DNA of 14,880 bases from Clostridiaceae bacterium (GCA_003510765.1 DOKV01000116.1:1-14880); one strand, 5' to 3'. Positions 1 to 7,996 are shown, counted from the first letter of the stretch. Made by a program: numbers and translations. The notes: generated by a model from the sequence alone, not told the origin.

Positions 1-583
1 TTGCTCAAAAAACATGAAGGTATTGTTAAATTTTATCAATCAATGTATCACAAAGGATCTCCATGCATTTCAATCCTTATCACCCAGGACCTTTCATAGT
101 ACAGAGCATACACCTTCTAAGTCCCCTCTTGTAACAGCAAGATACAGAGACGAGAAAACTCTTCAGTATTTGGGTATAGGCCAGCTGAACATGACCTATG
201 ATCTCGCAAAAAGGTATGCCACATTGGATCTTTAATATCAAGCTGATGAAATAATCAAGGCGTTAAATATGCGAACATGGTTTCACCCGTGACTTTCTCT
301 ACAACTCTCCCTAACCTATACATGCTCAAATCTTCATGAAAAAACTAGTACCTGGTTTACACTTTGGCTCTGCTGTAAAAAAGAGTTGAGCCAAATGCCC
401 TGATGGCATCTGCAATCCCAACGCCAATTGCTGTGAAAGTTTTGATGCGGAGTATGATTTATTCTTTCATTTACGATCGTGAACCTCAGGAAGGATTTCA
501 CCTTTATGATCCCCTTTGCATCTTCTCCACTCGACAAACACAAGAAGTAACCCAGCAATTGCATCTGCCTTCGAATGAACTCC
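1..583 (-). pseudogene. Degraded serine hydrolase of the beta-lactamase (AmpC/COG1680-like) family, partial at the window edge
   Basis: Conceptual translation of the minus strand gives broken but recognisable pieces of a penicillin-binding/beta-lactamase-type hydrolase. In order: GVHSKADAIAG (583-551), GEILPEVHDR (504-473), then SYSASK (457-440), which carries the SxxK nucleophile motif (Ser codon 451-449). TFTAIGVGIA follows only after a one-base slip in the A run near 440-443. KPGTSFF (near 362-339) joins after a slip in the T run at 339-344 to EDLSMYRLGRVVEKVTGE (335-282), then LFHQLDIKDPMWHT, SAGLYPNTEEFSRL and LLLQEG (up to 123). In-frame stops lie at 469-467, 359-357, 347-345, 257-255, 119-117 and 50-48. 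Only about 40 codons separate SxxK from the LGR block, which looks shorter than in intact relatives, so an internal deletion is likely. The family assignment rests on remembered motif patterns, not a search. The remaining C-terminus would lie left of position 1. Confidence 0.75.
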
Positions 584-602
584 ATCAGGATCACTGCATT
601 AT

Positions 603-639
603 AAAGCACCTCATGGTAGATCAAACCATAAGGTGCTTT
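603..639 (-). terminator. Hairpin terminator of the antiporter operon
   Basis: Arms 603-616 and 626-639 pair over 14 positions with a single C/A mismatch (612/630) and a 9-base loop. The hairpin begins about 10 bases after the stop codon of the last antiporter gene. On the minus strand the descending arm ends in GCTTT and is followed by ATAATG, so the U-tract is short. On the plus strand the arm is followed by TTTTCC, so it might also work in reverse, although no plus-strand gene is seen. It separates the operon from the decayed hydrolase gene. Confidence 0.7.
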
Positions 640-648
640 TCCTTGAAC

Positions 649-2502
649 TTATAAAAAGTTTAACAGTAATAGAATGAGCAGTAGTAACATAAACCCATAA
701 ATGAGTACATCAGATCTTGTGATATACTTCTCAATTTTCCTGAAGAAGGCTCTAAGCTTATTCCCTGTTCTTTCATAGATAGGCTGGTAAAAGTCACTTT
801 CAAAATCCAGTTGCTTCGGCAAATGAAAATGGAACAAATTGAATTTCACGCCGATGACGTAGATGAGAATCCCACCACCATAGATCCAAATCATGGCACT
901 TAAGTCTTTCACATTAAAGAACTGCATGTTCACCAAATACTTATCAATGAAGTATCCATCAAACTGGAGTCCTCTCGCCGCTGGAATGATGATGTAATCC
1001 ATAAGTAGATTGGGGAATAGACCAATGAAAACCACGAAAAAAGCTAAAATCGCCATGGCAAGGGTTCCAAGGGTATAGGATTCCTTCACATATTTGTACT
1101 GTTTTGGTGTATGACCAATAAATACATGGGTATAAAGCTTAATGAAGGAAGCTGCAGTGCATGCGCTCACGAAGTTAAAGATGTATTCTGCCCACTGAAA
1201 AGCCGGATGGCCATACACATGTGCTTCTACAATAGCGTGATGCAAGATGGTTTTACTGGCATATCCGTTGAGAAGCGGCATTCCTGTGATCCCAAGGGCT
1301 GCAATGAGCCCCACTGTAGCAGCAAAGGGCATTTTCGAATAAAGCCCCCCAAGTTTATACATGTTCTTCTCTCGGGTCTTAAAGAAGACAACACCCGCAA
1401 CCATGAAGAGGAGTGCTTTAAAGAGACCATGATTGATCATATGATACAGACCCCCGGCAAAGCCCATGGCTCCATCAAAGCCTAAATATGCCGCTACACC
1501 GATACCCATGATCACATAGCCCATTTGACTGACACTATGATAGGCAAGCATACGAATCATTTTCTCTTGCTCTAGAGCTGCGATAACCCCAACCACCATG
1601 GTGAGTACGCCTAACCAAATAACAACGGCGCCAATATCTTTCAACGTAAAGATGATGATATTCACGGTAGCTTCCGGTTGACCTTCCGTACTGGATATGA
1701 CCGATAAAATGAGTCTTAAAATTCCATAGCCACCAATCTTCATGAGAATTCCTGAAGAAAGTGCATTGACAGATAAATGAGACTTGGGATACACCACTGG
1801 TACCCAGTGATGGAGGGGAACCATCCCCGCTTTTATGCCAAATCCAATCAAGAAGAAAATGGCGGACACGTATTTCACCGCCCCCATCTCTCCAAACTTT
1901 TGACCTAGTGTTACCCATTCATAGTTTTGCGTATAGGCTGAAAGTACAAGGATGCCCGCCAAAATTGACAAGCCTCCTAAAATCCCAAAGTAGATGTATA
2001 TACTTCCAGCTTCTATGACCTTTTGCCCTCTCTCATGAACCATTAAAGCGAAGGTAGAAAAGGTCATGATTTCAAAAAACATGAAGAAACTCAGTAAGTC
2101 TCCGGCCATGAGGGTGCCAATGGTGGATAAATAAGTGACCATGAAGAACAAATAGAAGCTTCGTTCTCGGCCACAACCTTTGATGTCCACCGCAGTATAC
2201 AGACTCACCACGAAAAACATGAGCCCTGCAAAGATCATCAAGATTAAACTCAACAAATCAATTCTAAAAACAATGCCATTGCCAAATAAGCTGGCAATAC
2301 GATACTCCATAGGGCCTTTTAAGACTTCCCCATAGATGCTGATCATCATCAGTGTCGTTAAGAGAATGACACCTCTTACGGTCATTCTCCGGAGCCTTCT
2401 GTGTTTCCCGCCCATGAGGGGGATTAAGAGGATCTCGATGACACTTAAAGATAATAAAATGATGGGCAGCCAAAGCTGGATACTCAGTCTTACTGCATTC
2501 AT
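649..2502 (-). CDS. NuoL/MrpA-N-like proton-conducting antiporter subunit, 617 aa (second tandem copy)
   Basis: Polytopic membrane protein of the complex I/Mrp antiporter-like family (Proton_antipo_M), predicted to form a cation/proton channel in the antiporter complex. The family's buried charges are visible: Glu144 in FFEIMTF, Lys224 in FGIKAGMVPLH, Lys255 in ILMKIGGYG, His322 in AYHSVSQMGY, Lys362 in LFKALLF and Lys417 in GYASK. The chain ends in a last hydrophobic helix (about 597-617). It is a clear paralog of the upstream 685-aa protein, with long matching stretches such as YHSVSQMGY, GIGVAAYLG and GITGMPL. Oddly, the block after Lys224 that reads AHPVAPTPASALLSG in the sister reads VYPKSHLSVNALSSG here, losing the conserved His and TP. 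ATG start; AAGGAGGG overlaps the preceding stop codon, 15-base gap. Last gene of the operon. Ion specificity cannot be read from sequence. Confidence 0.92.
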   Translation of the reverse strand: MNAVRLSIQLWLPIILLSLSVIEILLIPLMGGKHRRLRRMTVRGVILLTTLMMISIYGEVLKGPMEYRIASLFGNGIVFRIDLLSLILMIFAGLMFFVVSLYTAVDIKGCGRERSFYLFFMVTYLSTIGTLMAGDLLSFFMFFEIMTFSTFALMVHERGQKVIEAGSIYIYFGILGGLSILAGILVLSAYTQNYEWVTLGQKFGEMGAVKYVSAIFFLIGFGIKAGMVPLHHWVPVVYPKSHLSVNALSSGILMKIGGYGILRLILSVISSTEGQPEATVNIIIFTLKDIGAVVIWLGVLTMVVGVIAALEQEKMIRMLAYHSVSQMGYVIMGIGVAAYLGFDGAMGFAGGLYHMINHGLFKALLFMVAGVVFFKTREKNMYKLGGLYSKMPFAATVGLIAALGITGMPLLNGYASKTILHHAIVEAHVYGHPAFQWAEYIFNFVSACTAASFIKLYTHVFIGHTPKQYKYVKESYTLGTLAMAILAFFVVFIGLFPNLLMDYIIIPAARGLQFDGYFIDKYLVNMQFFNVKDLSAMIWIYGGGILIYVIGVKFNLFHFHLPKQLDFESDFYQPIYERTGNKLRAFFRKIEKYITRSDVLIYGFMLLLLILLLLNFL

Positions 2503-2517
2503 AAGCTCGAGCCCTCC

Positions 2518-4575
2518 TTATGTGATGAGATAGAGTATGATTCCTAAAAGAACCAATGCATAAATGACCACGTCCCCTTTTATGATGGTATTTTCCATGC
2601 CATAGAGGAAGGTATTGGACATGGCCAAGGTCTTTTTCCGTATGCCTTTATTCATGGCAAAGTCCCCATCCATCCATCTGGGTAGATGGAGATGGAAAAG
2701 ATGGAATTTGATGCCCAAATAGAAAATGGCTACACCAATGGCATAGACATAGACCATGGTCAAGAGATCTTTGCTGTTGAAGAAGTTCATCCCAATGAGA
2801 TACTTGTTGATGAAATCTGTACTATAAGCAAAGCCTTGCGTCGCTGGGATGATAAATTGATCCATGATGAAATTTGGGGAAAATCCAATGAGGGTAATGA
2901 GTAGTGCAAGGCCACCCATGCCAAGACTCATCATGATGCTTTCCCCTTTCACATGTTTAAACTTCTCTGGTACTTTACCAAGGAACACAAAGCCAAAAAG
3001 CTTAATAAAGGAGGTTACGGTACCCGCAGAAATCACGGTGAACATCATTTCCGCATAACGAAATGATGGATGTCCATACTCATAAGCTTCTACGATGGCA
3101 TGATGCAGAAGGGATTTACTGGCAAATCCATTGAATAGTGGCATCCCTGTGATGCCCAAGGCTGCAATAAGACAAACCAAGGCTGTAAAGGGAAACTTCC
3201 GCCACAGGCCACCCAGTTTATACATATCTAGCTCATGGGTTTTTAGATAAATCACACCAGCCACCATAAAGAGCAGCGCCTTAAACAGCGCATGATTGAT
3301 CATATGGTAAATGGCCCCAGAAAAGCCCATCGCTCCCTTAGGTCCAAGATAGGCGGCAACGCCTATTCCCATGATGATATATCCCATCTGACTCACACTA
3401 TGATATGCCAGCATTTTCTTCATGTTGCTTTGCTGTAGGGCCATGAAGACCCCCACAGCCATGGTGATGATGCCAATCCAAATGAGGGTAGCCCCCAGTT
3501 CGATGCTCAAAGCCCAAATGGGGCTGTCATAAGATACATAGGCTCCCTTAGCGGGCATAAAGAAACTGGTTAAGACACGCAAAATCCCAAAAGCCCCGAT
3601 TTTAATCATCAACCCTGAAAGTAGTGCACTGGCTGGAGTAGGTGCCACGGGATGGGCTCTTGGAAGCCAAATATGTAGCGGTAGCATCCCTGCTTTGATG
3701 CCAAAGCCTACTAAGAAGAGTCCTGCCATGAGGTATTTCACAGGGCCCAGGGTGGCAATCTTCGCGGCCAGTGGTACAAAGGCCACGGTACCAGCATTAA
3801 CATACAAGAGAATCATGCCCAATAGAAGGGCAAGCCCTCCAGCCACCCCCATATAGATGTAACTATCCCCTGCCAAAAGTGACTCTTTGGATTGGTTATG
3901 TGCCACCAAGAAATACGAAGCAAAAGTCATGATTTCAAAAAAGAGGAACATGGTGAGTAGATCTCCTGCCATGATGGTCCCAAGGACGCCACCATAGGTG
4001 ATGGTCATCAGGAGGAAGAATCTATTCCTATGCTTTTCTACAGCCATATAGTCGTGGGCATACATGCTCACAAGAACCCACAAGATGGAGGATACCATCA
4101 CCATAATAAAGCCCATGAGATCCACTTTAAAACTGATTCCTAAGCCTAAAACCTTAGGAATTTCGTAGCGCATGGTGCCTTCTAACACTTGAGGAAATAA
4201 GGCTAAAATCAAGAAAAAGGTAAGCACCGTGGTGTAGATCACAGCCATGTCTCTAGCATTTTCTTTCCGCCTGAAAAAGTACATCTCAATGGGTCCCCCA
4301 ATGAGAGGAATCAAGATGATGATCAGCGGCAAACTTTTTAAGTTGTTGATAGTATTTGAGAGACTTTCCGTAGCATTGACTAAGTATAATAGCACACCAC
4401 TGACTTGGGTTTTATCAATATATTTTGCAAAGATAAGAAACGCGGCAAATAAAGCCCCTAAAGCAATATAGATGATGATACAGCTGACGCAAAAGGCATC
4501 TAGTTTTCTTTTCTTTTTATGTTTTGTTGATAAATCTGTCTTCTTCTTCGGAAGATTGTTTTCATTGTTCTTCAA
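2518..4575 (-). CDS. NuoL/MrpA-N-like proton-conducting antiporter subunit, 685 aa (first tandem copy)
   Basis: Large antiporter-like membrane subunit of the NuoL/M/N-MrpA/D family. Conserved features in order: Glu214 in FFEIMTFASY, Lys294 in FGIKAGMLPLH, the canonical loop LPRAHPVAPTPASALLSG (304-321), Lys325, His392 in AYHSVSQMGY, Lys432 in LFKALLF and Lys487 in GFASK. Compared with the 617-aa sister it carries about 70 extra N-terminal residues: a very basic tail (Lys/Arg-rich, residues 9-25) and an extra hydrophobic helix (about 27-51). The start is TTG at 4575, chosen because GGAGGG lies five bases upstream. The in-frame ATG three codons later (4565) would be about 15 bases from that site. 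It lies 12 bases after mrpD. It probably supplies the function of the N-terminal half of MrpA, but no MrpA C-terminal domains are fused here; those are separate small genes upstream. Confidence 0.92.
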   Translation of the reverse strand: MKNNENNLPKKKTDLSTKHKKKRKLDAFCVSCIIIYIALGALFAAFLIFAKYIDKTQVSGVLLYLVNATESLSNTINNLKSLPLIIILIPLIGGPIEMYFFRRKENARDMAVIYTTVLTFFLILALFPQVLEGTMRYEIPKVLGLGISFKVDLMGFIMVMVSSILWVLVSMYAHDYMAVEKHRNRFFLLMTITYGGVLGTIMAGDLLTMFLFFEIMTFASYFLVAHNQSKESLLAGDSYIYMGVAGGLALLLGMILLYVNAGTVAFVPLAAKIATLGPVKYLMAGLFLVGFGIKAGMLPLHIWLPRAHPVAPTPASALLSGLMIKIGAFGILRVLTSFFMPAKGAYVSYDSPIWALSIELGATLIWIGIITMAVGVFMALQQSNMKKMLAYHSVSQMGYIIMGIGVAAYLGPKGAMGFSGAIYHMINHALFKALLFMVAGVIYLKTHELDMYKLGGLWRKFPFTALVCLIAALGITGMPLFNGFASKSLLHHAIVEAYEYGHPSFRYAEMMFTVISAGTVTSFIKLFGFVFLGKVPEKFKHVKGESIMMSLGMGGLALLITLIGFSPNFIMDQFIIPATQGFAYSTDFINKYLIGMNFFNSKDLLTMVYVYAIGVAIFYLGIKFHLFHLHLPRWMDGDFAMNKGIRKKTLAMSNTFLYGMENTIIKGDVVIYALVLLGIILYLIT

Positions 4576-4587
4576 AATAGCCCTCCA

Positions 4588-6090
4588 TTACAAGCCCATG
4601 CCTAAATTGATAAAGGTAGGTACCGCTTGCTCGATGATGTCCATGACAAGATGCGGAAATAGCCCAATGACAAGGCTACCAGCCGCAACTAGGACCATGG
4701 ATACTTTCATGGTCATGGGAATGCGATCCCGTTGCATTTCCAAAGGTGTTTCAGGACGCTCTCTTAAAAATGCAGAAATGACAATGGGTAAATAATACAG
4801 TGCATTTAAGAAGCTACTCAATAAAATGACCAATAGAAGTTCTGGATGACCAGCATCAAGAACCGCTAGGCCTAAGAACCATTTACTCATAAATCCACTG
4901 GTACCAGGGATACCGATCATCCCTAATACGCCTATGCTAAACACCGTCATGGTGATGGGCATTTCATACCCAATGCCATCCAAGCCCTTCACATCTCGTT
5001 TTCCCGTTAAGTAAATGATGGACCCTGCACTTAAAAATAGCGCAGACTTCATGAAGGCATGGGAAATTACGTGAAAGAGCGCTGCTGAAAACCCCAGTTC
5101 CGTGGCTAAGGCGAGCCCTAAAAAGATGTACCCAATTTGTGCCACACTGGAGTAGGCTAGGCGTCTTTTCATGTCTCGCTGGGTTAAGGCAAACACGGAG
5201 CCCATGATCATGCTCATCACCGCAAAGACAATGATATAGCCTGTGATGCCAATATTTACAGAGATATCTTTTCCCACCACCCGATACATCATCTTGGCAA
5301 TGGAGAATACATAGGCCTTTACCACCAATCCTGAAAGTAGTGCACTGGAGGGTGTGGGCGCACTGGAGTGGGCATCAGGTAGCCAATTGTGCAGTGGAAA
5401 GATGGCTGCTTTGATCCCAAAGCCTGTGAGAATGAAGCCCATGGCAAGGAGTATGTTCCTTGGATAGAGCTCCCATACTTGGCTGATTTCTTGAAAAATT
5501 AAGGTCATATTCAGGTGCCCTGTGACCATATAGATTAATGCAAACCCCATGAGGATGGTTACGGAACCAATGGCTCCCATCATCATATACTTCATACTGG
5601 CCATGAGGGTATCTTTCTTCTTCTTTATGGCAATGATGCCCACTGAAGTTAAGGACAACACTTCCATGAACACATAGAGATTAAAGATATCATTGGTGAA
5701 GATCATCCCAATCATGGCAAAAAGTGCTAAGAAAACCAACGTATAATAGCTGTACATTCTATGGGGCTCAATTTCATGTTCTAAATCTTTAATAGAATAA
5801 ATAATGACTAACGTTGCGAGTAGTAACACCACAAAGGTCATGAGGGCTGAAAACTCATCCACCAAAAACTCGATGCCAATGCCTGCTTCATAAGACCCAA
5901 AGGTATAACTATAGGGTGCATCCGTCAATACTTTGATGAGTTCAAGTAGAGCCATGAACAATGCTCCCCCTAAAACTGAAACCATGGCGATTTGGAATTT
6001 CTTACCAAAGGGTTTTCGTTGAAGAGGAATGATCACTGCAAAAGCGAGAAGCAGCATCAAGATGTACACTGGAAAGTTAAGACTATTCAT
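4588..6090 (-). CDS. mrpD: Na+/H+ antiporter subunit D (NuoM/N-like)
   Basis: MrpD is one of the proton/cation-translocating subunits of the Mrp antiporter. The protein is 500 aa, a normal MrpD length. Numbered from the ATG at 6090, it shows Glu143 in YVFMEVLS and Lys227 in GFGIKAAIFPLHNW, the pair equivalent to the essential Glu/Lys of other MrpD proteins. It also has the loop LPDAHSSAPTPSSALLSG, Lys258, the AYSSVAQIGY block, Lys348 in HAFMKSALF and Lys403 in GFMSKW. An in-frame GTG at 6102 falls inside the AAGGAG ribosome site, so the ATG at 6090 is the more likely start even with 11 bases of spacing. The gene overlaps the end of mrpC by 8 bases, suggesting translational coupling. It is clearly closer to MrpD than the two following NuoL-like paralogs are. 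Confidence 0.93.
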   Translation of the reverse strand: MNSLNFPVYILMLLLAFAVIIPLQRKPFGKKFQIAMVSVLGGALFMALLELIKVLTDAPYSYTFGSYEAGIGIEFLVDEFSALMTFVVLLLATLVIIYSIKDLEHEIEPHRMYSYYTLVFLALFAMIGMIFTNDIFNLYVFMEVLSLTSVGIIAIKKKKDTLMASMKYMMMGAIGSVTILMGFALIYMVTGHLNMTLIFQEISQVWELYPRNILLAMGFILTGFGIKAAIFPLHNWLPDAHSSAPTPSSALLSGLVVKAYVFSIAKMMYRVVGKDISVNIGITGYIIVFAVMSMIMGSVFALTQRDMKRRLAYSSVAQIGYIFLGLALATELGFSAALFHVISHAFMKSALFLSAGSIIYLTGKRDVKGLDGIGYEMPITMTVFSIGVLGMIGIPGTSGFMSKWFLGLAVLDAGHPELLLVILLSSFLNALYYLPIVISAFLRERPETPLEMQRDRIPMTMKVSMVLVAAGSLVIGLFPHLVMDIIEQAVPTFINLGMGL

Positions 6091-6460
6091 CTGCTTCCAC
6101 ACTCCTTATTTTCATGATTTCATCCAGGTCCACGGTGCCATAGGCATCGTAGATTTTGATGACAATACTGAGGGAAAAAGCTGTGATACTCACAGCCACC
6201 ACAATCCCTGTGAGAATCATGGCTGCAGGCAGAGGATTCACAAAAAGCGTCTCTGTACCTGATGCGCCTAAAATAGGCGCAACGCCACCTCTTACGTAGC
6301 CGATGGAGACGAAAAACAAGAAAATGGCGGTTTCCATAATGTTGATCCCAATGATCTTTTTGATGAGATTGGCATGGGTGAGCACCGTATACAGGCCGAT
6401 GACAAAAAGAATCATGGCGCCAATATAATTTATGTTGTCTATGATCATTCTAAAACTCAT
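6083..6460 (-). CDS. mrpC: Na+/H+ antiporter subunit C (NuoK-like)
   Basis: A 125-aa protein with three hydrophobic helices, the normal form of MrpC/MnhC and a homolog of NuoK of complex I. Glu43 sits inside the second helix (GINIMETAIFLF), where NuoK-type proteins carry a membrane glutamate involved in the proton path. The segment NPLPAAMILTGIVVAVSITA (75-94) is the typical MrpC block before and in helix three. The tail after residue 104 is acidic and probably cytoplasmic. The ATG overlaps the mrpB stop as ATGA, and AGGAGG lies four bases upstream. MrpC is a structural subunit needed for assembly with MrpA- and MrpD-type pumps. Confidence 0.92.
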   Translation of the reverse strand: MSFRMIIDNINYIGAMILFVIGLYTVLTHANLIKKIIGINIMETAIFLFFVSIGYVRGGVAPILGASGTETLFVNPLPAAMILTGIVVAVSITAFSLSIVIKIYDAYGTVDLDEIMKIRSVEADE

Positions 6461-6882
6461 GATTCCTCCTCCAACATAGTATGGAATAAGGTAACGATGG
6501 TACTCATGACTTTGAGCCCAATGGCAAAGGTCACAATGGGAATGAATCCTGCACTGAGCACCGCCCCAAATTCTCCCATGGGAAACCCTGCGGCTTTATT
6601 GGTGAGGAAGCTATAGCCTAGGAAAATCCCTGCAAATCCAAAGAGTACATAAAGAAGGATGCCGCCTGTTTCCACCTTAGAAGAAACTTCATGGGGCATT
6701 CTCTGCTGTCCTTTTTTTAGGCCAAAGGCCAAGGTGTACAGCACCATACTGGCAGCATAAATAGCTCCCCCAGAGAATCCTCCCCCAGGAGATAAGTGGC
6801 CATGAAGGATGACATAAAGGCCGTACATTTGAATAAATGGCAGAATCATCTTCGTGGTTACTTTTACAAATAAATCATCCAT
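6457..6882 (-). CDS. mrpB: Na+/H+ antiporter subunit B (MnhB domain; MbhF-like)
   Basis: A 141-aa membrane protein with the MnhB signature GHLSPGGGFSGGAIYAAS (28-45), which is strongly conserved in MrpB and MbhF. Four hydrophobic segments can be seen. The start at 6882 is chosen because GGGGAGGA ends eight bases before this ATG and the next residues (MDDLFVKVTTKMILPF) look like the usual N-terminus. A longer reading from 6921 adds a basic stretch that only mirrors the tail of the preceding gene. It overlaps the preceding MbhE-like gene by 8 bases and mrpC by 4. In the complex it packs beside MrpC and the MbhE-type helices and is needed for antiport activity. Confidence 0.92.
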   Translation of the reverse strand: MDDLFVKVTTKMILPFIQMYGLYVILHGHLSPGGGFSGGAIYAASMVLYTLAFGLKKGQQRMPHEVSSKVETGGILLYVLFGFAGIFLGYSFLTNKAAGFPMGEFGAVLSAGFIPIVTFAIGLKVMSTIVTLFHTMLEEES

Positions 6883-7180
6883 GATGTTGATCCTCCCCTT
6901 CTTTCTTCTGATGGGATACACCCAATAGTGAAATTACCGCAGCAATACCGGTGAAAAGCACTGTGGTTTCCCCCAAGGTATCAAAGGCACGATAATCTGT
7001 AATGATGGCTGCAATGATGTTTTTCGCCCCTGTATCCTCTGCACTTTCTTCCACATAATAATGGGCAATTTCATTGTAGGCTGGCCCCTTTTCTTCCCCC
7101 ATGGGCGGGAGCTCAGCGATGCTTGATAAAAGTACCAGGAGAAGTCCACCTAGTACGATTAAGGTTAACAATTTCTTCAT
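6875..7180 (-). CDS. MbhE-like antiporter subunit (MrpA C-terminal domain homolog)
   Basis: A 101-aa protein with an N-terminal hydrophobic helix (4-22), an acidic loop (23-50) likely on the outer face, and a second helix (about 72-88) preceded by TDYRAFDTLGETTVLF (61-76). The RAFDTLGE-type motif is the hallmark of MbhE and of the extreme C-terminal region of fused MrpA proteins. Here it is free-standing, as in membrane-bound hydrogenase antiporter modules. The ATG overlaps the stop of the preceding gene as ATGA. The C-terminal tail is charged and His-rich (DQHHG). The N-terminal helix could be mistaken for a signal peptide, but the protein more likely stays in the membrane. Confidence 0.85.
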   Translation of the reverse strand: MKKLLTLIVLGGLLLVLLSSIAELPPMGEEKGPAYNEIAHYYVEESAEDTGAKNIIAAIITDYRAFDTLGETTVLFTGIAAVISLLGVSHQKKEGEDQHHG

Positions 7181-7416
7181 TTCTCCATCCTCCTGGTTCT
7201 ACTGATCACCGCCACAAATAAAATGGTGGTGATCCCAGCTCCGATGGCTGCCTCTGTCATGGCCACATCTGGCGCACGCAGAAGAAGCCATAAAAGAGCC
7301 ATGACCAAGCTATAAGCTGTGAAAATAATCACTGCACTGAGCAGGTCTTTGGTCCTTTCCACGGCAATGGCCGCCACGATGAGAAAGAGAATGAGAATGA
7401 CATTAAGAATTTCCAT
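7177..7416 (-). CDS. DUF4040/MbhD-like antiporter subunit (MrpA C-terminal domain homolog)
   Basis: A 79-aa, three-helix protein. The segment RAPDVAMTEAAIGAGITT (47-64) matches the conserved APDVAxTEA pattern of DUF4040/MbhD and the matching region near the C-terminus of fused MrpA, including Glu55 within the membrane. The start at 7416 follows AGGAGGAGGACC, an excellent ribosome site. The longer reading from 7467 adds only a basic stretch copied from the overlapping mrpG tail and is rejected. The gene overlaps mrpG by 14 bases and the MbhE-like gene by 4. It and its neighbour together replace the C-terminal third of a fused MrpA. Confidence 0.88.
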   Translation of the reverse strand: MEILNVILILFLIVAAIAVERTKDLLSAVIIFTAYSLVMALLWLLLRAPDVAMTEAAIGAGITTILFVAVISRTRRMEK

Positions 7417-7717
7417 GGTCCTCCTCCTTCTTTTTCTTTTGATCTTGATCATAAGCTGATTTGGCAATGATATGTGCCGATACTGGATTGGTAATAAAAA
7501 TAAATATCAGAATAAAGAGCAGTTTTAAGCTCACTGGATCGAAGCCTTTATACACCACCAAGGCCAGCAACGCAAGGCCAGCTCCCAAGGTATCACTCTT
7601 GGTGGTGGCATGCATACGACTAAATACATCTGGTAGCCTGATGAGTCCTGTGGTGCCTACCATAAAGAAGAAGGCACTGGATAGAGCCAAGAATAAAATG
7701 ATGAGATCTTTTGCCAT
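7403..7717 (-). CDS. mrpG: Na+/H+ antiporter subunit G
   Basis: A 104-aa protein with three helices and the MnhG/MrpG signature GLIRLPDVFSRMHATTKSD (24-42) after helix one. The last helix (about 66-82) is followed by a hydrophilic Lys/Glu-rich tail. The ATG at 7717 is preceded by GGAGG with an eight-base spacer. An in-frame GTG at 7726 lies in that ribosome site and is rejected. The ribosome site overlaps the mrpF stop codon. MrpG is a small accessory subunit, and in MBH-type complexes the equivalent is MbhC. Confidence 0.92.
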   Translation of the reverse strand: MAKDLIILFLALSSAFFFMVGTTGLIRLPDVFSRMHATTKSDTLGAGLALLALVVYKGFDPVSLKLLFILIFIFITNPVSAHIIAKSAYDQDQKKKKEEDHGNS

Positions 7718-7729
7718 GGTAAACACCTC

Positions 7730-7996
7730 CTAATATAATTTTCCTTTTTCAATGTACTTGGATACGGCAATGGTGGCGATGAAGCCCATCATGGCATAAA
7801 TCAATGCCACGTCAATGAACTCATTTTGGTCCGTGATGACGGAAATCAGCGCAATGAGCACCGTAACCTTGGTGGTGATGACATTGATGGACACAACGCG
7901 ATCTGCTGCCGTGGGCCCGACATAAGCTCTATACAAACAAACAAAAGCCAAGAGTGCCAAAAATAGGGTCATGGCTGTAAACACACCGATACTCAT
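7730..7996 (-). CDS. mrpF: Na+/H+ antiporter subunit F
   Basis: An 88-aa, three-helix protein of the MrpF/MnhF/MbhB family. The characteristic loop YVGPTAADRVVSINVITTKV (25-44) contains the conserved Asp32-Arg33 pair, and a second membrane Asp is at DVALIYAMMGF near residue 62. The ATG overlaps the mrpE stop as ATGA, and GAGGTG lies just upstream. In B. subtilis MrpF has also been linked to bile salt or cholate efflux. That role cannot be judged here, and the operon context points to the antiporter complex. Confidence 0.92.
   Translation of the reverse strand: MSIGVFTAMTLFLALLAFVCLYRAYVGPTAADRVVSINVITTKVTVLIALISVITDQNEFIDVALIYAMMGFIATIAVSKYIEKGKLY

Noticed and set aside
14..235. Plus-strand open frame of 73 codons
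   Set aside because: It runs antisense to the decayed hydrolase remnant, has no ribosome site and no recognisable motif.
334..624. Minus-strand open frame of 96 codons after the antiporter terminator
   Set aside because: It starts within the terminator hairpin and passes through the pseudogene in a mostly wrong frame; only frameshifted reading gives a recognisable protein.
1111..1485. Plus-strand open frame of 124 codons with several Cys
   Set aside because: It lies entirely antisense to the strongly supported 617-aa antiporter subunit; the Cys content is a by-product of the opposite strand's codons.
1535..1918. Minus-strand open frame of 127 codons overlapping the 617-aa gene
   Set aside because: A frame-shifted shadow of the antiporter gene with no membrane character or motif.
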